A stretch of 64,000 bases of DNA from Pedobacter sp. AK013 (GCF_014205835.1 NZ_JACHCQ010000014.1:62001-126000); one strand, 5' to 3'. Positions 8,212-17,268 are shown, counted from the stretch's first letter. Notes: generated by a model not told the origin, from the sequence alone. Numbers and translations are program-made.

Positions 8212-9399
8212 ATGATACCCTCACAACGCCAAAAATATAACCAGCAGTTTACCGAAGAGAAGTATCAAAACTTCCTTAGCGAATTGCAAAATGGCTATCC
8301 CCCAATTCCTTTTCGTGTGGCAGAAACGCCGGTTTTTTTACCTAAAGCGTTAAAAGAAAAGTTGATTGCAGCAGGGGAAGAAATCATAAACTTAATAAAG
8401 CAACCTAACTTTAAGGCACTAACGCAAAAATCAATTCCTGTAAGCTGGAATGTGCCCAATGAAAATGAGCAGCCACATTTTTTAACTTTTGATTTTGGTA
8501 TCTGTAAAAATGAAGCCGGAGAACTTACTCCCATGCTCATCGAAATGCAGGGCTTCCCTTCTCTATACGGTTTTCAGCACCATTTAGCCAAAACCTTTAA
8601 AACAAGTTTCGAGATAGATCATTCGGTTAATTATTTCTTAAATGGTTTTAATGAAGAAAATTACATCAGGCTGCTTAAAAAAGTGATTATTGGTCCCCAT
8701 CAACCTGAAGAAGTAGCACTGATGGATGTAGATGCGCCTAACCAAAAAACGGCCATCGATTTTTTTGTTACCCAAAAAATGTTGGGTATTAAAATTTTGG
8801 CACTGGAAGACATTAAAAAAGTAGGTAAACAATTATTTTATAAGGAAAATGGCAAACAGATCCAGCTTAAAAGAATTTATAACCGCCTGATATTTGACGA
8901 AGTAGCTAATAATACCGAGATTTTCAAAAACAGTTTCGATCCGCGTGAAGAACTTGATGTGGAATGGGTAACACATCCCAACTGGTTTTACCGCATCAGC
9001 AAATACACCATGCCATTTCTAAAAAGCGAATTTGTGCCCGATACACGTTTTTTAAACGAGGTAAAGATTATCCCTGAAGATTTAGAAAACTACGTACTTA
9101 AGCCATTATTCTCTTTCGCAGGGATGGGCGTAATTATCGATGTAAGCGAAACGGACATTACCAGTATAAAAGATCCCGAAAACTGGATTTTACAAAGAAA
9201 AGTAAATTATGAGCCAGCCGTACAAGCACCTGATGGTGGTGTAAAAGCCGAAATCAGGATGATGTACTTATGGCCCGATGGTGGTGAGCCTCAGCTTTGC
9301 ATTAATTTGGCAAGACTAAGCAAAGGAAAAATGATTGGTGTACGCTACAACGCCGATTTCGATTGGGTTGGTGGTACTGTTGGCTTTATGGAAGAATAG
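8212..9399 (+). CDS. ATP-grasp-like ligase, glutathionylspermidine-synthase-like (tentative)
   Basis: A soluble protein of 395 residues from the ATG at 8212. An in-frame ATG at 8179 exists but would overlap the upstream gene by 26 bp. Signs of an unusual ATP-grasp fold are LKRIYNRL, YVLKPLFSFAGMGVII (Lys and Gly-rich ATP loop), WILQRKVNYEP, VKAEIRMMYLW and LCINLARLSKGKMIGVRYNADFDWVG near the C-terminus. This order resembles circularly permuted ATP-grasp enzymes such as glutathionylspermidine synthase. LTFDFGICKNEAGELTPMLIEMQGFPS is a conserved-looking N-terminal block. It is the last gene of the co-directional cluster. The exact family needs a profile search. Confidence 0.68.
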   Translation: MIPSQRQKYNQQFTEEKYQNFLSELQNGYPPIPFRVAETPVFLPKALKEKLIAAGEEIINLIKQPNFKALTQKSIPVSWNVPNENEQPHFLTFDFGICKNEAGELTPMLIEMQGFPSLYGFQHHLAKTFKTSFEIDHSVNYFLNGFNEENYIRLLKKVIIGPHQPEEVALMDVDAPNQKTAIDFFVTQKMLGIKILALEDIKKVGKQLFYKENGKQIQLKRIYNRLIFDEVANNTEIFKNSFDPREELDVEWVTHPNWFYRISKYTMPFLKSEFVPDTRFLNEVKIIPEDLENYVLKPLFSFAGMGVIIDVSETDITSIKDPENWILQRKVNYEPAVQAPDGGVKAEIRMMYLWPDGGEPQLCINLARLSKGKMIGVRYNADFDWVGGTVGFMEE

Positions 9400-9706
9400 C
9401 TTTTTTTAACCGCAAAGCTCGCGAAGACAAAGCACAGAGAACACAAAACAGGTATCCTTGTCAGTCTGAGCGAAGTCGAAGATTAACCACAAAGATCACA
9501 AAGAATAAGACACAGATATGATCCTTCAGTGTATTCTGTGATTCCGTGGCAAGACAAAAAGTTCGTGGCTACATGAATTATAGCGAAAGGAATAATAATT
9601 CACCTATTCTCTGTAAAAAAACTCGGTTTCCTCTATAGTAAAACCGTACGTCAATAATTTACATTCATCTGAACACCTTCCCCCTAAAACCCTTTATATT
9701 TGTAGT
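9400..9706. other. Intergenic region with degenerate repeats, no gene seen
   Basis: After the ATP-grasp-like gene comes DNA with ACCACAAAGATCACAAAG-like simple phrases and a short copy of the scattered inverted-repeat family at 9458-9484 (TTGTCAGTCTGAGCGAAGTCG). No open frame of credible composition was found. TATATTTG at 9695-9702 matches the -7 box TAnnTTTG, but it lies only a few bases before the next ATG. Confidence 0.5.
9458..9484. repeat. Short fragment of scattered inverted-repeat element
   Basis: CTTGTCAGTCTGAGCGAAGTCGAAG-like segment. Read on the minus strand it is CTTCGACTTCGCTCAGACTGACAA, resembling the right ends at 31418-31444 and 57080-57110 (CTTCG..CTCAGGATGACA). Confidence 0.5.
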
Positions 9707-9865
9707 ATGGATATTCAAACGATTTTAGTCTTTTTACTTTTTGCGGTAGCATTGGTATATGTTGGCCGTTTGGTTTTTAAATCTTTACAGGTAAAAAAAG
9801 ATGGATGCGGCGGTAATTGCAAATGTGGTGTAGATTTTTCCGATATTAAGCCCGTAAAAAAATAA
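9707..9865 (+). CDS. FeoB-associated Cys-rich membrane protein (small)
   Basis: A 52-residue protein. Residues 4-25 form one transmembrane helix (QTILVFLLFAVALVYVGRLVF), followed by a short cytoplasmic tail with a Cys cluster, DGCGGNCKCGVDFSD. This is the layout of the FeoB-associated Cys-rich membrane protein family, thought to help ferrous iron uptake. No feoA or feoB is present in this window, so here it is an orphan next to a Crp/Fnr regulator, 12 bp downstream. The name rests on the helix-plus-CGGxCxCG layout. Confidence 0.72.
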   Translation: MDIQTILVFLLFAVALVYVGRLVFKSLQVKKDGCGGNCKCGVDFSDIKPVKK

Positions 9866-9877
9866 TATCCCATCTTT

Positions 9878-10465
9878 ATGATTCATCAGTTCCAAAAATA
9901 CTTACAGGAAAAAATAGAGATAACTGATGAACAGTTCGAAAGTATATCATCTGCTTTAAAGGTTAAAAAATTCGAGAAAAACGAAATAGTTCAATATACT
10001 GGCGATAATTTTAAACACGGATATTTTGTAGGCAAAGGCCTATTACGCGCGTACTCAATTGATGCGAAAGGCAAAGAACATATCCTTCAGTTCGCCCCCG
10101 AAAACTGGTTGGTTTCTGATCGCAACAACATGAATAATGAGCCGTCAATATTTTTTATCGATGCCATCGAAGCAACCGAAGCCGTGTTAATGCCCAACAA
10201 TTTCATGGAAGAAGCAGCCAGGCAAGTACCATGTTTGCAACCCATGCAAATTAAACTACTCAACAATTCGATCCGCTTTATGCAGAAAAGAATTAATATG
10301 TTGTTAAGTGCTACGGCCGAAGAAAGATACCTCGATTTTATAAAACTTTACCCTAACCTTACCCTCCGCGTACCCCAATGGATGATCGCCTCTTATCTGG
10401 GTATTACCCCCGAATCGCTAAGCCGTGTGAGAAAGGAATTGGCCAATAAACATTTCAGACCATAG
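9878..10465 (+). CDS. Crp/Fnr family transcriptional regulator
   Basis: A 195-residue protein with an N-terminal cyclic-nucleotide-binding-like beta barrel (residues about 15-115, including FEKNEIVQYTGDNFKHGYFVGKGLLRAYSID) and a C-terminal winged helix containing PQWMIASYLGITPESLSRVRKEL, the recognition helix of the Crp/Fnr group. There is no Cys cluster for an Fnr iron-sulfur centre, and the canonical cAMP-binding residues are not evident, so the ligand is unknown. It follows the small FeoB-associated gene by 12 bp, and YceI comes next after a 194-bp gap. It may regulate these neighbours, which is inference from position. Confidence 0.88.
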   Translation: MIHQFQKYLQEKIEITDEQFESISSALKVKKFEKNEIVQYTGDNFKHGYFVGKGLLRAYSIDAKGKEHILQFAPENWLVSDRNNMNNEPSIFFIDAIEATEAVLMPNNFMEEAARQVPCLQPMQIKLLNNSIRFMQKRINMLLSATAEERYLDFIKLYPNLTLRVPQWMIASYLGITPESLSRVRKELANKHFRP

Positions 10466-10615
10466 ATCGCATTTTGAATGAGTGAATGGCTTTTTCAAAT
10501 CTAACCTTTAAACGTACAACTTTTCAAGCTTTTAACAATCCGTATTTCTATCCTCTTCTCATTCAATTATTTCCCTTTCTTACCATACATCAATCTGTAG
10601 TAAAAACCTGCGCTG

Positions 10616-10623
10616 TACTTTTG
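10616..10623 (+). promoter_or_regulatory. -7 box of the yceI promoter (TAnnTTTG type)
   Basis: TACTTTTG matches the Bacteroidota sigma-factor -7 consensus TAnnTTTG exactly and lies 36 bp before the YceI ATG. The -33 TTTG box is weak here (TCTG about 18 bp upstream), which might suit activation by a regulator such as the Crp/Fnr protein encoded just before; that is inference. Confidence 0.45.
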
Positions 10624-10659
10624 TGTTGTAAATATTAAACATCTCAAAAAACAAAAGAT

Positions 10660-11190
10660 ATGGCAACTACAAAATGGACATTAGATCCAACCCACAGCGA
10701 ATTACAATTTAAAGTAAAACACTTAATGATTACTACTGTAACTGGTGGTTTAAAATCTTTCACTGCAGAATTAACATCAGAAGGTGATGAATTTGAAAAT
10801 GCAGAGATTTCTTTCAAAGGTGATATCGGTTCGATTGATACCGGAAATACAGACCGTGATAACCATTTAAAGAGCGGTGATTTTTTCGATGCCGAAAAAT
10901 TTGCACACATTGAATTTAAATCTAATTCAGTAGAAAAAGATGGTGGCGATTATATCGTTAAAGGTAACTTAACCATTAAAGGTGAAACTAAACCAGTAAA
11001 ATTGACCGCAGAATTTGGTGGTATTGCTACCGATCCTTGGGGAAATACCAAAGCAGGCTTTACCTTAAGCGGAAAAATTAATCGTTCTGAATTCGGTTTA
11101 ACCTGGAATGCCGCATTAGAAACTGGTGGCGTAATGGTAAGTGAAGAAGTTCGCATTTTAGGCGAATTACAGTTTGTGAAAAGTGTATAA
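10660..11190 (+). CDS. YceI family protein
   Basis: A 176-residue protein whose whole length is the YceI beta-barrel domain: start WTLDPTHSELQFKVKHLMIT, middle TGNTDRDNHLKSGDFFDAEKFAHIEFKS, then KGNLTIKGETKPVKL and INRSEFGLTWNAALETGGVMVSEEV. YceI barrels bind long hydrophobic molecules such as isoprenoids. Unlike the E. coli protein there is no signal peptide, so this copy should be cytoplasmic, as in many Bacteroidota. Downstream, 54 bp away, is a pirin gene, a pairing often seen with quinone or redox-stress responses. Confidence 0.92.
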   Translation: MATTKWTLDPTHSELQFKVKHLMITTVTGGLKSFTAELTSEGDEFENAEISFKGDIGSIDTGNTDRDNHLKSGDFFDAEKFAHIEFKSNSVEKDGGDYIVKGNLTIKGETKPVKLTAEFGGIATDPWGNTKAGFTLSGKINRSEFGLTWNAALETGGVMVSEEVRILGELQFVKSV

Positions 11191-11244
11191 GCATAGCGCA
11201 AAGGAAAATTAAGCATGGGGTTATAGCTCCATGCCCTATGCACC

Positions 11245-12138
11245 ATGCCTTATTTAAATTTGAAGGTCGTGGAAACAAAACAAATAGAAAAAGTACTAAA
11301 AGCCCCCGCCCCACATATGGTTGGCGATGGCTTTAGGGTACACAATTTTTTCCCAAGTGGTTATGAAATCAACATGAGTCCATTTTTCTTAATGGATTAT
11401 GGGTCAAAGATCGAATTTTCTGCCAGGAAAGAACCACGGGGCGTTGGAGTTCACCCGCACCGGGGTTTCGAAACAGTAACTATTGCCTATCATGGTGCTG
11501 TTGCGCATCATGATAGTTCCGGAAACAGCGGGGTAATTTATCCCGGTGATGTACAATGGATGACAGCTGCAAGTGGAGTATTGCACAAAGAATATCATGA
11601 AGCGCACTACAGTTTAGCAGGAGGACCTTTTCAAATGGTTCAGCTTTGGATTAATTTACCTGCTAAAGATAAAATGGGTAAACCAAGGTATCAAGCAATT
11701 AAACAGGTCGACATGGCTCACTTCGATCTTCCAAAAAACGGAGGGAAAATCGAGATCATTGCTGGTAATTATAATAGTTTAAAAGGCAATGCAAGTACCT
11801 TTACACCAATCGAACTGTATAATGCGCGGTTAAATAAAGGCGGTGAAGCGACATTTAGCTTCCCTGAAAATTTTAACACTGGATTTATGGTGATTGAGGG
11901 TTTGATCAAAATTAACACAACCGAAACAGCATCTGTGAATGATTTTGTATACTTCAAAAATAAAGGCGAAGAGATTAAAATCGAAGCTTTAGAAAACAGT
12001 GTTATTTTGATTTTAAGCGGCGAACCCATAGATGAGCCAATTGTTCAGTATGGTCCGTTTTTAATGAATACTGAAGCCGAGATACATCAAGCCATTGAAG
12101 ATTATAACCAGGGCAGATTTGGTTATTTAGAAGAGTAA
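11245..12138 (+). CDS. Pirin family protein
   Basis: A 297-residue bicupin of the pirin family. The N-terminal cupin carries the iron ligands in HPHRGFETVT (His70, His72) and in SGVLHKEYHE (His114, Glu116), with the spacing found in characterised pirins. The C-terminal half (GNYNSLKGNAS onward) is the pirin C-terminal domain. Bacterial pirins include quercetinases and redox-sensing partners; sequence alone does not decide. It follows yceI by 54 bp on the same strand, and the two may be co-transcribed from the promoter at 10616. Confidence 0.92.
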   Translation: MPYLNLKVVETKQIEKVLKAPAPHMVGDGFRVHNFFPSGYEINMSPFFLMDYGSKIEFSARKEPRGVGVHPHRGFETVTIAYHGAVAHHDSSGNSGVIYPGDVQWMTAASGVLHKEYHEAHYSLAGGPFQMVQLWINLPAKDKMGKPRYQAIKQVDMAHFDLPKNGGKIEIIAGNYNSLKGNASTFTPIELYNARLNKGGEATFSFPENFNTGFMVIEGLIKINTTETASVNDFVYFKNKGEEIKIEALENSVILILSGEPIDEPIVQYGPFLMNTEAEIHQAIEDYNQGRFGYLEE

Positions 12139-12780
12139 ATTGACCATAGTCCTACTGAACTTGTTTCAGCATATTTTATATATAAGACCCCGTCTTAAAA
12201 TAGCTTAAAAAGCTGGCATTTTTTGTAAAATTTGTCGGCTTTTTTGCCTTTATATTGCAACACGATTCAACAAGAACGGAGATACAGTGCTATGGCCATA
12301 CTAGATGTAAATGTTGCCAGTCGTTCATTTATAAAAAATTGTAAAAAAGTAATAGGACCCCATCTAAAATCTTTGATGATAAACCCGATAGCAGTGGAGC
12401 CGATTTTTCATTGGCTGGAACGAATAGCGGGACTACCATAGCCTATGAAACACTGACATTCATTTCCAAAACCTAAAAATCAATAGAAGGAGCCTACCAG
12501 CGGCGAACCTATACTGATGTATAAACCATCCCTATCACAAGAAAGACTTAAGAGATATCTTTATTGCTTGGCGTAACTGCAGCCTATCTCTCCCCTCATA
12601 AAAGCAATCTTTTCTGCTAACAATACTAAATAAAATTGCTTTCGCCAACTGATGAATAGATCAATAAAAATATTATCTTCGAGAAGAACTAACGATCTAA
12701 TCTCGCAACGCTTAATTTGAAATCATTCATCCAATCTTCATATTCGTTAGTGACATTTGATCATAAATCAGAACAGAAAA
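12139..12780. other. Long intergenic region, no convincing gene
   Basis: It begins with a fragment of the scattered inverted-repeat family (CTGAACTTGTTTCAGCAT, 12151-12168). A short possible terminator stem follows (AGCTT-AAA-AAGCT around 12202-12214, T-run further on). An open frame with an ATG at 12292 is short and of random composition, and the adjacent frame reads a protein-like stretch only briefly, so this may be decayed coding DNA. No promoter with both boxes was found for the next gene. Confidence 0.45.
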
Positions 12781-15700
12781 ATGTCCGGAAAACAAATATT
12801 TCAAACTGAGACTAAAAGACGCTGGCATGCATTTACCTGGGTAAGCCGTACATTTTTTTTAGTCTTTATTATCGCAATTATCTGCGTGGTGTATACCTTA
12901 TCTTCAGTACAGGCACCCAATTTGCCATTTATTAATACCAATACACCTTTAACACAAAAACAATTAGAGAAGTTAAAGAAATCGCAACAGTACAAAGATT
13001 TCACCATCGAAAAATCGAAACTGCAAAAAATCAAAAAAGATCGTGAGCATCGCATTTTAACGCATCGGGGTAACAACAAGCGTATTAACATGGCTTTTTA
13101 CGTAAGCTGGGCAGCCTCCAAAGAAAACTCACTATCGGATTTGAAACGCAACATCAGCCATTTAGATATGGTAGCTACAGAATCATTCTTTCTAAATGGT
13201 GATTCTATTGTAGATAAAGCAGATACGGCGGCATTGAAGGTAATCCATACTGCTAAAAAATCGGCTATTGCAGTGGTTTCTAATTACAATAAAGACCATT
13301 GGGATGGTGCAGCCGTGAGGCGGTTGTTGAACGATCTACCCGCACAACAAAAATTAATCTACGACCTCATCGCAATTACCAAAAAATATGGCTATCGCGG
13401 CATCAATATAGATTTCGAGGAACTTAATCTCGAAAACGGTGACAGCTTTAATGCTTTTATGAAAAATCTTTACAGCCAATTTCACGCTGAAAAGCTGATT
13501 GTTTCTCAAGATATTTCGCCCGAAAACGACGATTATAAACCAGAAATCCTTCAAAAATATAACGATTACCTCGTCCTGATGGCTTATGATCAGCACACCG
13601 AACAAAGTAATGCGGGTGATATTTCACACCAGGAATGGGTAGAAGAAAAACTGGATGATATCTGTAGTAAGGTTGATGCAGACAAAGTAATTCTAGCTCT
13701 GGCATGTTACGGTTACGATTGGCCCAAAAATAGCATTGGGAAACCCGTTACTTACGAACAGGCTATGACAATGGCTGTTAATTATAAAAGTAAAATAAAC
13801 TACGATCCGGCTTCTGCCAATTTAAATTATGCCTATAATGACGGAAGTGGAATTAAACATGAAGTTTACTTTACTGATGCCGCAACCTATTTTAATTTAA
13901 TCCGCAAAGCTGATGATTGGGATATTGCAGGTGTGGCGCTATGGCGTTTAGGCTCTGAAGACAAACGTTTATGGTCTTTTATTTCCAATGATCTTAGTTT
14001 AGATACCTTAAAGAAAAAACCATTCGATTTACGCAAAATTGCTTCCTTAAACATGGGTGGCATCTCCTACCTAGGTGATGGTGAAATTCTGGATCTGATT
14101 TCTACCCCCACACCAGGAAGTGTAAAGTTTACCTTAAATAAAGACAATTTCTCCATTGCCGATCAAAAATATACCCGACTACCGGAGCAATATGTAATTA
14201 AAAGATTTGGAGAGGCCGATAAAAAAATTGCCTTAACCTTTGATGATGGCCCCGATCCCGTTTATACGCCCCAGGTGTTAAATATTTTGAAACAGGAAAA
14301 AGTACCAGGCTGTTTCTTTGTGGTTGGGATTATGGCCGAAAAAAATATGGAACTGTTAAGACAGGAATATAATGATGGTTATGAAATTGGAAACCATACT
14401 TTTTTCCATCCTGATATGTCGGCCATCGGACCAAGACGGGTAAAATTCGAACTAAATGCTACACGTAGGTTAATTGAAGCCGTTACTGGCCACAGTACAA
14501 TTTTATTCCGTGCACCATTTAACGCTGATGCAGAGCCACAGAATATTTCCGAAATTTTACCAGTTGCACAAAGCCGCAAAGAGAATTACATCAATATCGG
14601 TGAGTATATCGATCCTGAAGATTGGGAACCGGGTAAAACTGCAGATCAGATTTTTAACGAGGTGGTAAAACAGCAGGACAATGGTAATATCCTTTTGCTT
14701 CATGATGCCGGTGGAAACCGTGAAGCTACTGTTGCAGCCTTGCCGCGGATTATTAAATTCTTTAAAGCAAAGGGCTATACATTTACAACGGTTGGCGATT
14801 TAATGGGTAAAAAAAGATCGGAACTCATGCCTGCTGTAAAATCTACCGCAAATAGTGGTTTTTCAGGCTCTGGCGATTACTTTTTTATCAATTTCTTTTA
14901 TTATGGCAACATGATTTTAAACATCATATTTTCTGTTGCTATTGTACTTGCTATCTTAAGGACCATATTTATTGCTTATTTAGCTATCAGACAGCGAAAA
15001 AGAGCGAAACGCAATGTGGGTAAATTAATACAGCATCCTTCAGAAAAGGTAAGCATTATCATTCCTGCATACAATGAAGAAATTACTGCAGTTCAAACCA
15101 TAAATAGTCTTTTAAAAACCACCTATCCTGATTTTGAATTAATTTTTGTAGATGATGGCTCGAAAGATAAAACCTTTGAAATCATTAACGAACACTTTGG
15201 CAACCACCCTCAGGTAAAGGTTTTCAGTAAGGCAAACGGTGGCAAAGCTTCGGCCTTAAATTACGGCATATCAAAAGCTACTTCAGATTTTGTGGTATGT
15301 ATAGATGCCGATACGCAATTAAAAAACGATGCAGTTACCGAGTTAATGCGGTATTTCTATAGTGAGAAAATAGCTGCGGTAGCGGGAACGGTAAAAGTTG
15401 GAAATGCCAACAACATCATTACCAAGTGGCAGTCTATCGAATATATTACTGCTCAAAACATGGATAGACGGGCTTTTGACTTATTAAATACAATTACCGT
15501 TGTACCAGGGGCAATAGGTGCCTTTAGAAAAAATGTGATCTTAGAAATAGGCGGATTTACCATCGATACTCTTGCCGAAGATTGCGATTTAACCATGCGT
15601 ATTTTACGGGCAGGTTACAAGGTTAAAAACTGTGACAATGCGATTGCTTATACTGAAGCACCAGAAACGGTGAGCATGTTGCTTAAACAACGTTTCCGCT

Positions 15701-16185
15701 GGAGCTTTGGCGTAATGCAAAGCTTCTGGAAAAACAGAAAAACACTACTGAACAAGAAATACGGCTATTTTGGAATGGTGGGTATGCCAAATATTTTGAT
15801 TTACCAGATCATATTACCTTTATTTTCGCCACTTGCCGATCTTTTTATGCTTATTTCCTTAATTAGTGGTCTCTTTTCACTAAGCGCTATTAATAATTTA
15901 ACCCTAACCGGATTTTCAGGGATTTTAAGTTTGCATAACGGTTTTGGTCAGGTACTTTTCTATTACATTATTTTTATAGTTGTAGATATGATTTTTGCTG
16001 CAATCGCTTTCCGCATGGAAAAAGAGAAGTATAGAAATTTACTTTACATCTTCCCACAGCGTTTTTTCTGGAGACAATTAATGTATATTGTGCTGTTCCG
16101 TTCGTTCAGGAAAGCTATAAAAGGCGAACTAGAAACCTGGGGTACAATAAAAAGAACAGGAAATGTTAAGGAACAGGTAGCATAG
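12781..16185 (+). CDS. GH18 - polysaccharide deacetylase - GT2 fusion membrane protein
   Basis: A 1134-residue three-enzyme protein. An N-terminal helix (about 22-42) anchors it. Residues about 95-430 are a GH18-like glycosidase with YRGINIDFEELN (catalytic Glu213). Residues about 480-690 are a NodB deacetylase with all motifs: TFDDGPDP (Asp488-Asp489), NHTFFHPD, RAPFNAD, DPEDWEPG and LLHDAGG. A second helix (about 700-730) crosses back, and residues about 755-990 are a family 2 glycosyltransferase (SIIIPAYNEE, VDDGSKD from 791, DADTQL, EDCDLTMRIL, QRFRW at 970-974) followed by several helices. The periplasmic hydrolase/deacetylase with cytoplasmic polymerase mirrors PgaB plus PgaC of poly-N-acetylglucosamine export. 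I start at ATG 12781, not the in-frame TTG at 12757. Confidence 0.92.
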   Translation: MSGKQIFQTETKRRWHAFTWVSRTFFLVFIIAIICVVYTLSSVQAPNLPFINTNTPLTQKQLEKLKKSQQYKDFTIEKSKLQKIKKDREHRILTHRGNNKRINMAFYVSWAASKENSLSDLKRNISHLDMVATESFFLNGDSIVDKADTAALKVIHTAKKSAIAVVSNYNKDHWDGAAVRRLLNDLPAQQKLIYDLIAITKKYGYRGINIDFEELNLENGDSFNAFMKNLYSQFHAEKLIVSQDISPENDDYKPEILQKYNDYLVLMAYDQHTEQSNAGDISHQEWVEEKLDDICSKVDADKVILALACYGYDWPKNSIGKPVTYEQAMTMAVNYKSKINYDPASANLNYAYNDGSGIKHEVYFTDAATYFNLIRKADDWDIAGVALWRLGSEDKRLWSFISNDLSLDTLKKKPFDLRKIASLNMGGISYLGDGEILDLISTPTPGSVKFTLNKDNFSIADQKYTRLPEQYVIKRFGEADKKIALTFDDGPDPVYTPQVLNILKQEKVPGCFFVVGIMAEKNMELLRQEYNDGYEIGNHTFFHPDMSAIGPRRVKFELNATRRLIEAVTGHSTILFRAPFNADAEPQNISEILPVAQSRKENYINIGEYIDPEDWEPGKTADQIFNEVVKQQDNGNILLLHDAGGNREATVAALPRIIKFFKAKGYTFTTVGDLMGKKRSELMPAVKSTANSGFSGSGDYFFINFFYYGNMILNIIFSVAIVLAILRTIFIAYLAIRQRKRAKRNVGKLIQHPSEKVSIIIPAYNEEITAVQTINSLLKTTYPDFELIFVDDGSKDKTFEIINEHFGNHPQVKVFSKANGGKASALNYGISKATSDFVVCIDADTQLKNDAVTELMRYFYSEKIAAVAGTVKVGNANNIITKWQSIEYITAQNMDRRAFDLLNTITVVPGAIGAFRKNVILEIGGFTIDTLAEDCDLTMRILRAGYKVKNCDNAIAYTEAPETVSMLLKQRFRWSFGVMQSFWKNRKTLLNKKYGYFGMVGMPNILIYQIILPLFSPLADLFMLISLISGLFSLSAINNLTLTGFSGILSLHNGFGQVLFYYIIFIVVDMIFAAIAFRMEKEKYRNLLYIFPQRFFWRQLMYIVLFRSFRKAIKGELETWGTIKRTGNVKEQVA

Positions 16186-16202
16186 TTACTTCCAGTCCTT
16201 AA

Positions 16203-16252
16203 AAAGAAGTCAAGTTTTAATAGCCAATGTGTTATAAAAACTTGACTTCTTT
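16203..16252 (+). terminator. Probable terminator hairpin after the fusion gene
   Basis: Inverted repeat AAAGAAGTCAAGTTTT / AAAACTTGACTTCTTT with perfect 16-bp arms and an 18-nt loop, starting 17 bp after the stop at 16185. The T-run on the plus strand is only three bases; on the minus strand it is five. Confidence 0.6.
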
Positions 16253-16323
16253 GGTTATCCACCTCACCCTAAAAAACATAAACATTTAATAACAAGCTAT
16301 TTAAAAAAACATTATTATTGTTA

Positions 16324-16782
16324 ATGGAAAAATCTAACCAAAACTCATTTTCCTTTAAAAAGGTTTTATTAATTGCGCTTATTGCTGGAACATTAGATGG
16401 AACGGCAGCAGTAATATTTTTAGGAAAGATGAATTTTATGAAGGTATTTCAATACATCTCCAGCGCTATTATGGGACCAGAAGCTTTTGCCGGCGGTATT
16501 AAAACAGCGCTAATCGGATTAGCTTTTCACTACTTTATTGCCTTTAGCTTTACATTGGTTTTCACAATAGCATCAACAAAAACGCCTGTTCTACGAAAAA
16601 ATATCATCCTATCGGGAATAATTTATGGCATTGTGGTATGGACCATCATGCCCCTATTAATTGTTCCGCTAACTAAAATACCAGCTGCACCATTTCACTA
16701 CGAAAGGGCAATTTTAAATGTTGTTATTCTAATTTTCTGTATTGGCTTGCCGATTTCTTACTTAACCTCGAAAAAATTCTAA
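16324..16782 (+). CDS. Small integral membrane protein, four predicted helices
   Basis: A 152-residue very hydrophobic protein with four predicted transmembrane helices (around residues 13-33, 60-85, 95-120, 128-148). LIALIAGTLDGTAAVIF and AFHYFIAFSFTLVF are the most distinctive parts. It resembles YagU/DUF1440-like inner-membrane proteins in size and opening motif, but I do not recognise it securely. I use the ATG at 16324; an in-frame TTG lies two codons upstream. The ispF gene converges on it with 6 bp between stops. Function unknown. Confidence 0.7.
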   Translation: MEKSNQNSFSFKKVLLIALIAGTLDGTAAVIFLGKMNFMKVFQYISSAIMGPEAFAGGIKTALIGLAFHYFIAFSFTLVFTIASTKTPVLRKNIILSGIIYGIVVWTIMPLLIVPLTKIPAAPFHYERAILNVVILIFCIGLPISYLTSKKF

Positions 16783-16788
16783 TGTTAA

Positions 16789-17268
16789 TTAAGGTTTTTC
16801 TATCAGGCAGACAGCATAGGAAACAACGCCCTCTTCTCTGCCAATAAAGCCCATTTGTTCATTGGTTGTTGCTTTTATCGAAATATCTTCAGTAGAAATT
16901 CCAATTGCATCAGCAATATTTTGCTGCATGGCAGGAATATGGGGATTAATTTTTGGCGCTTCTAAACAAAGCATCGCATCGATATTGCCAATTTGCCATC
17001 CTTTTTCGGCCAGCAATTTAACTGTTTCTTTCAATAAGATGATGCTACTGATACCTTTCCACCTATCATCTGTATTCTTAAAATGAAAACCAATATCGCG
17101 AAGGTTAGCAGCACCTAAAAGTGCGTCGCAGATGGCGTGAAGAAGAACATCGGCATCCGAATGGCCAAAAGCACCTTTATGATGATCTAATGTAACGCCA
17201 CCAACAACAAAAGGGTGTTGATCTTTTAATTGATGTACATCAAATCCGAAACCTACTCTAATTTTCAT
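16789..17268 (-). CDS. ispF: 2-C-methyl-D-erythritol 2,4-cyclodiphosphate synthase
   Basis: A 159-residue enzyme of the MEP isoprenoid pathway that cyclises CDP-methylerythritol 2-phosphate to the 2,4-cyclodiphosphate with release of CMP. The opening RVGFGFDVHQL holds metal ligands Asp10 and His12. The next block GAFGHSDADVLLHAICDALLGA gives His44, and KATTNEQMGFIGREEGV near the end is the conserved substrate-site signature. Length is normal; the usual GDIG appears as RDIG. It lies 21 bp downstream of porV on the same strand and is probably co-transcribed with it. Confidence 0.96.
   Translation of the reverse strand: MKIRVGFGFDVHQLKDQHPFVVGGVTLDHHKGAFGHSDADVLLHAICDALLGAANLRDIGFHFKNTDDRWKGISSIILLKETVKLLAEKGWQIGNIDAMLCLEAPKINPHIPAMQQNIADAIGISTEDISIKATTNEQMGFIGREEGVVSYAVCLIEKP

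Noticed and set aside
12292..12441. A short open frame starting MAILDVNVASRS in the region before the fusion gene
   Set aside because: No recognisable family, no clear ribosome site, random composition; kept only as a note on possible decayed DNA.
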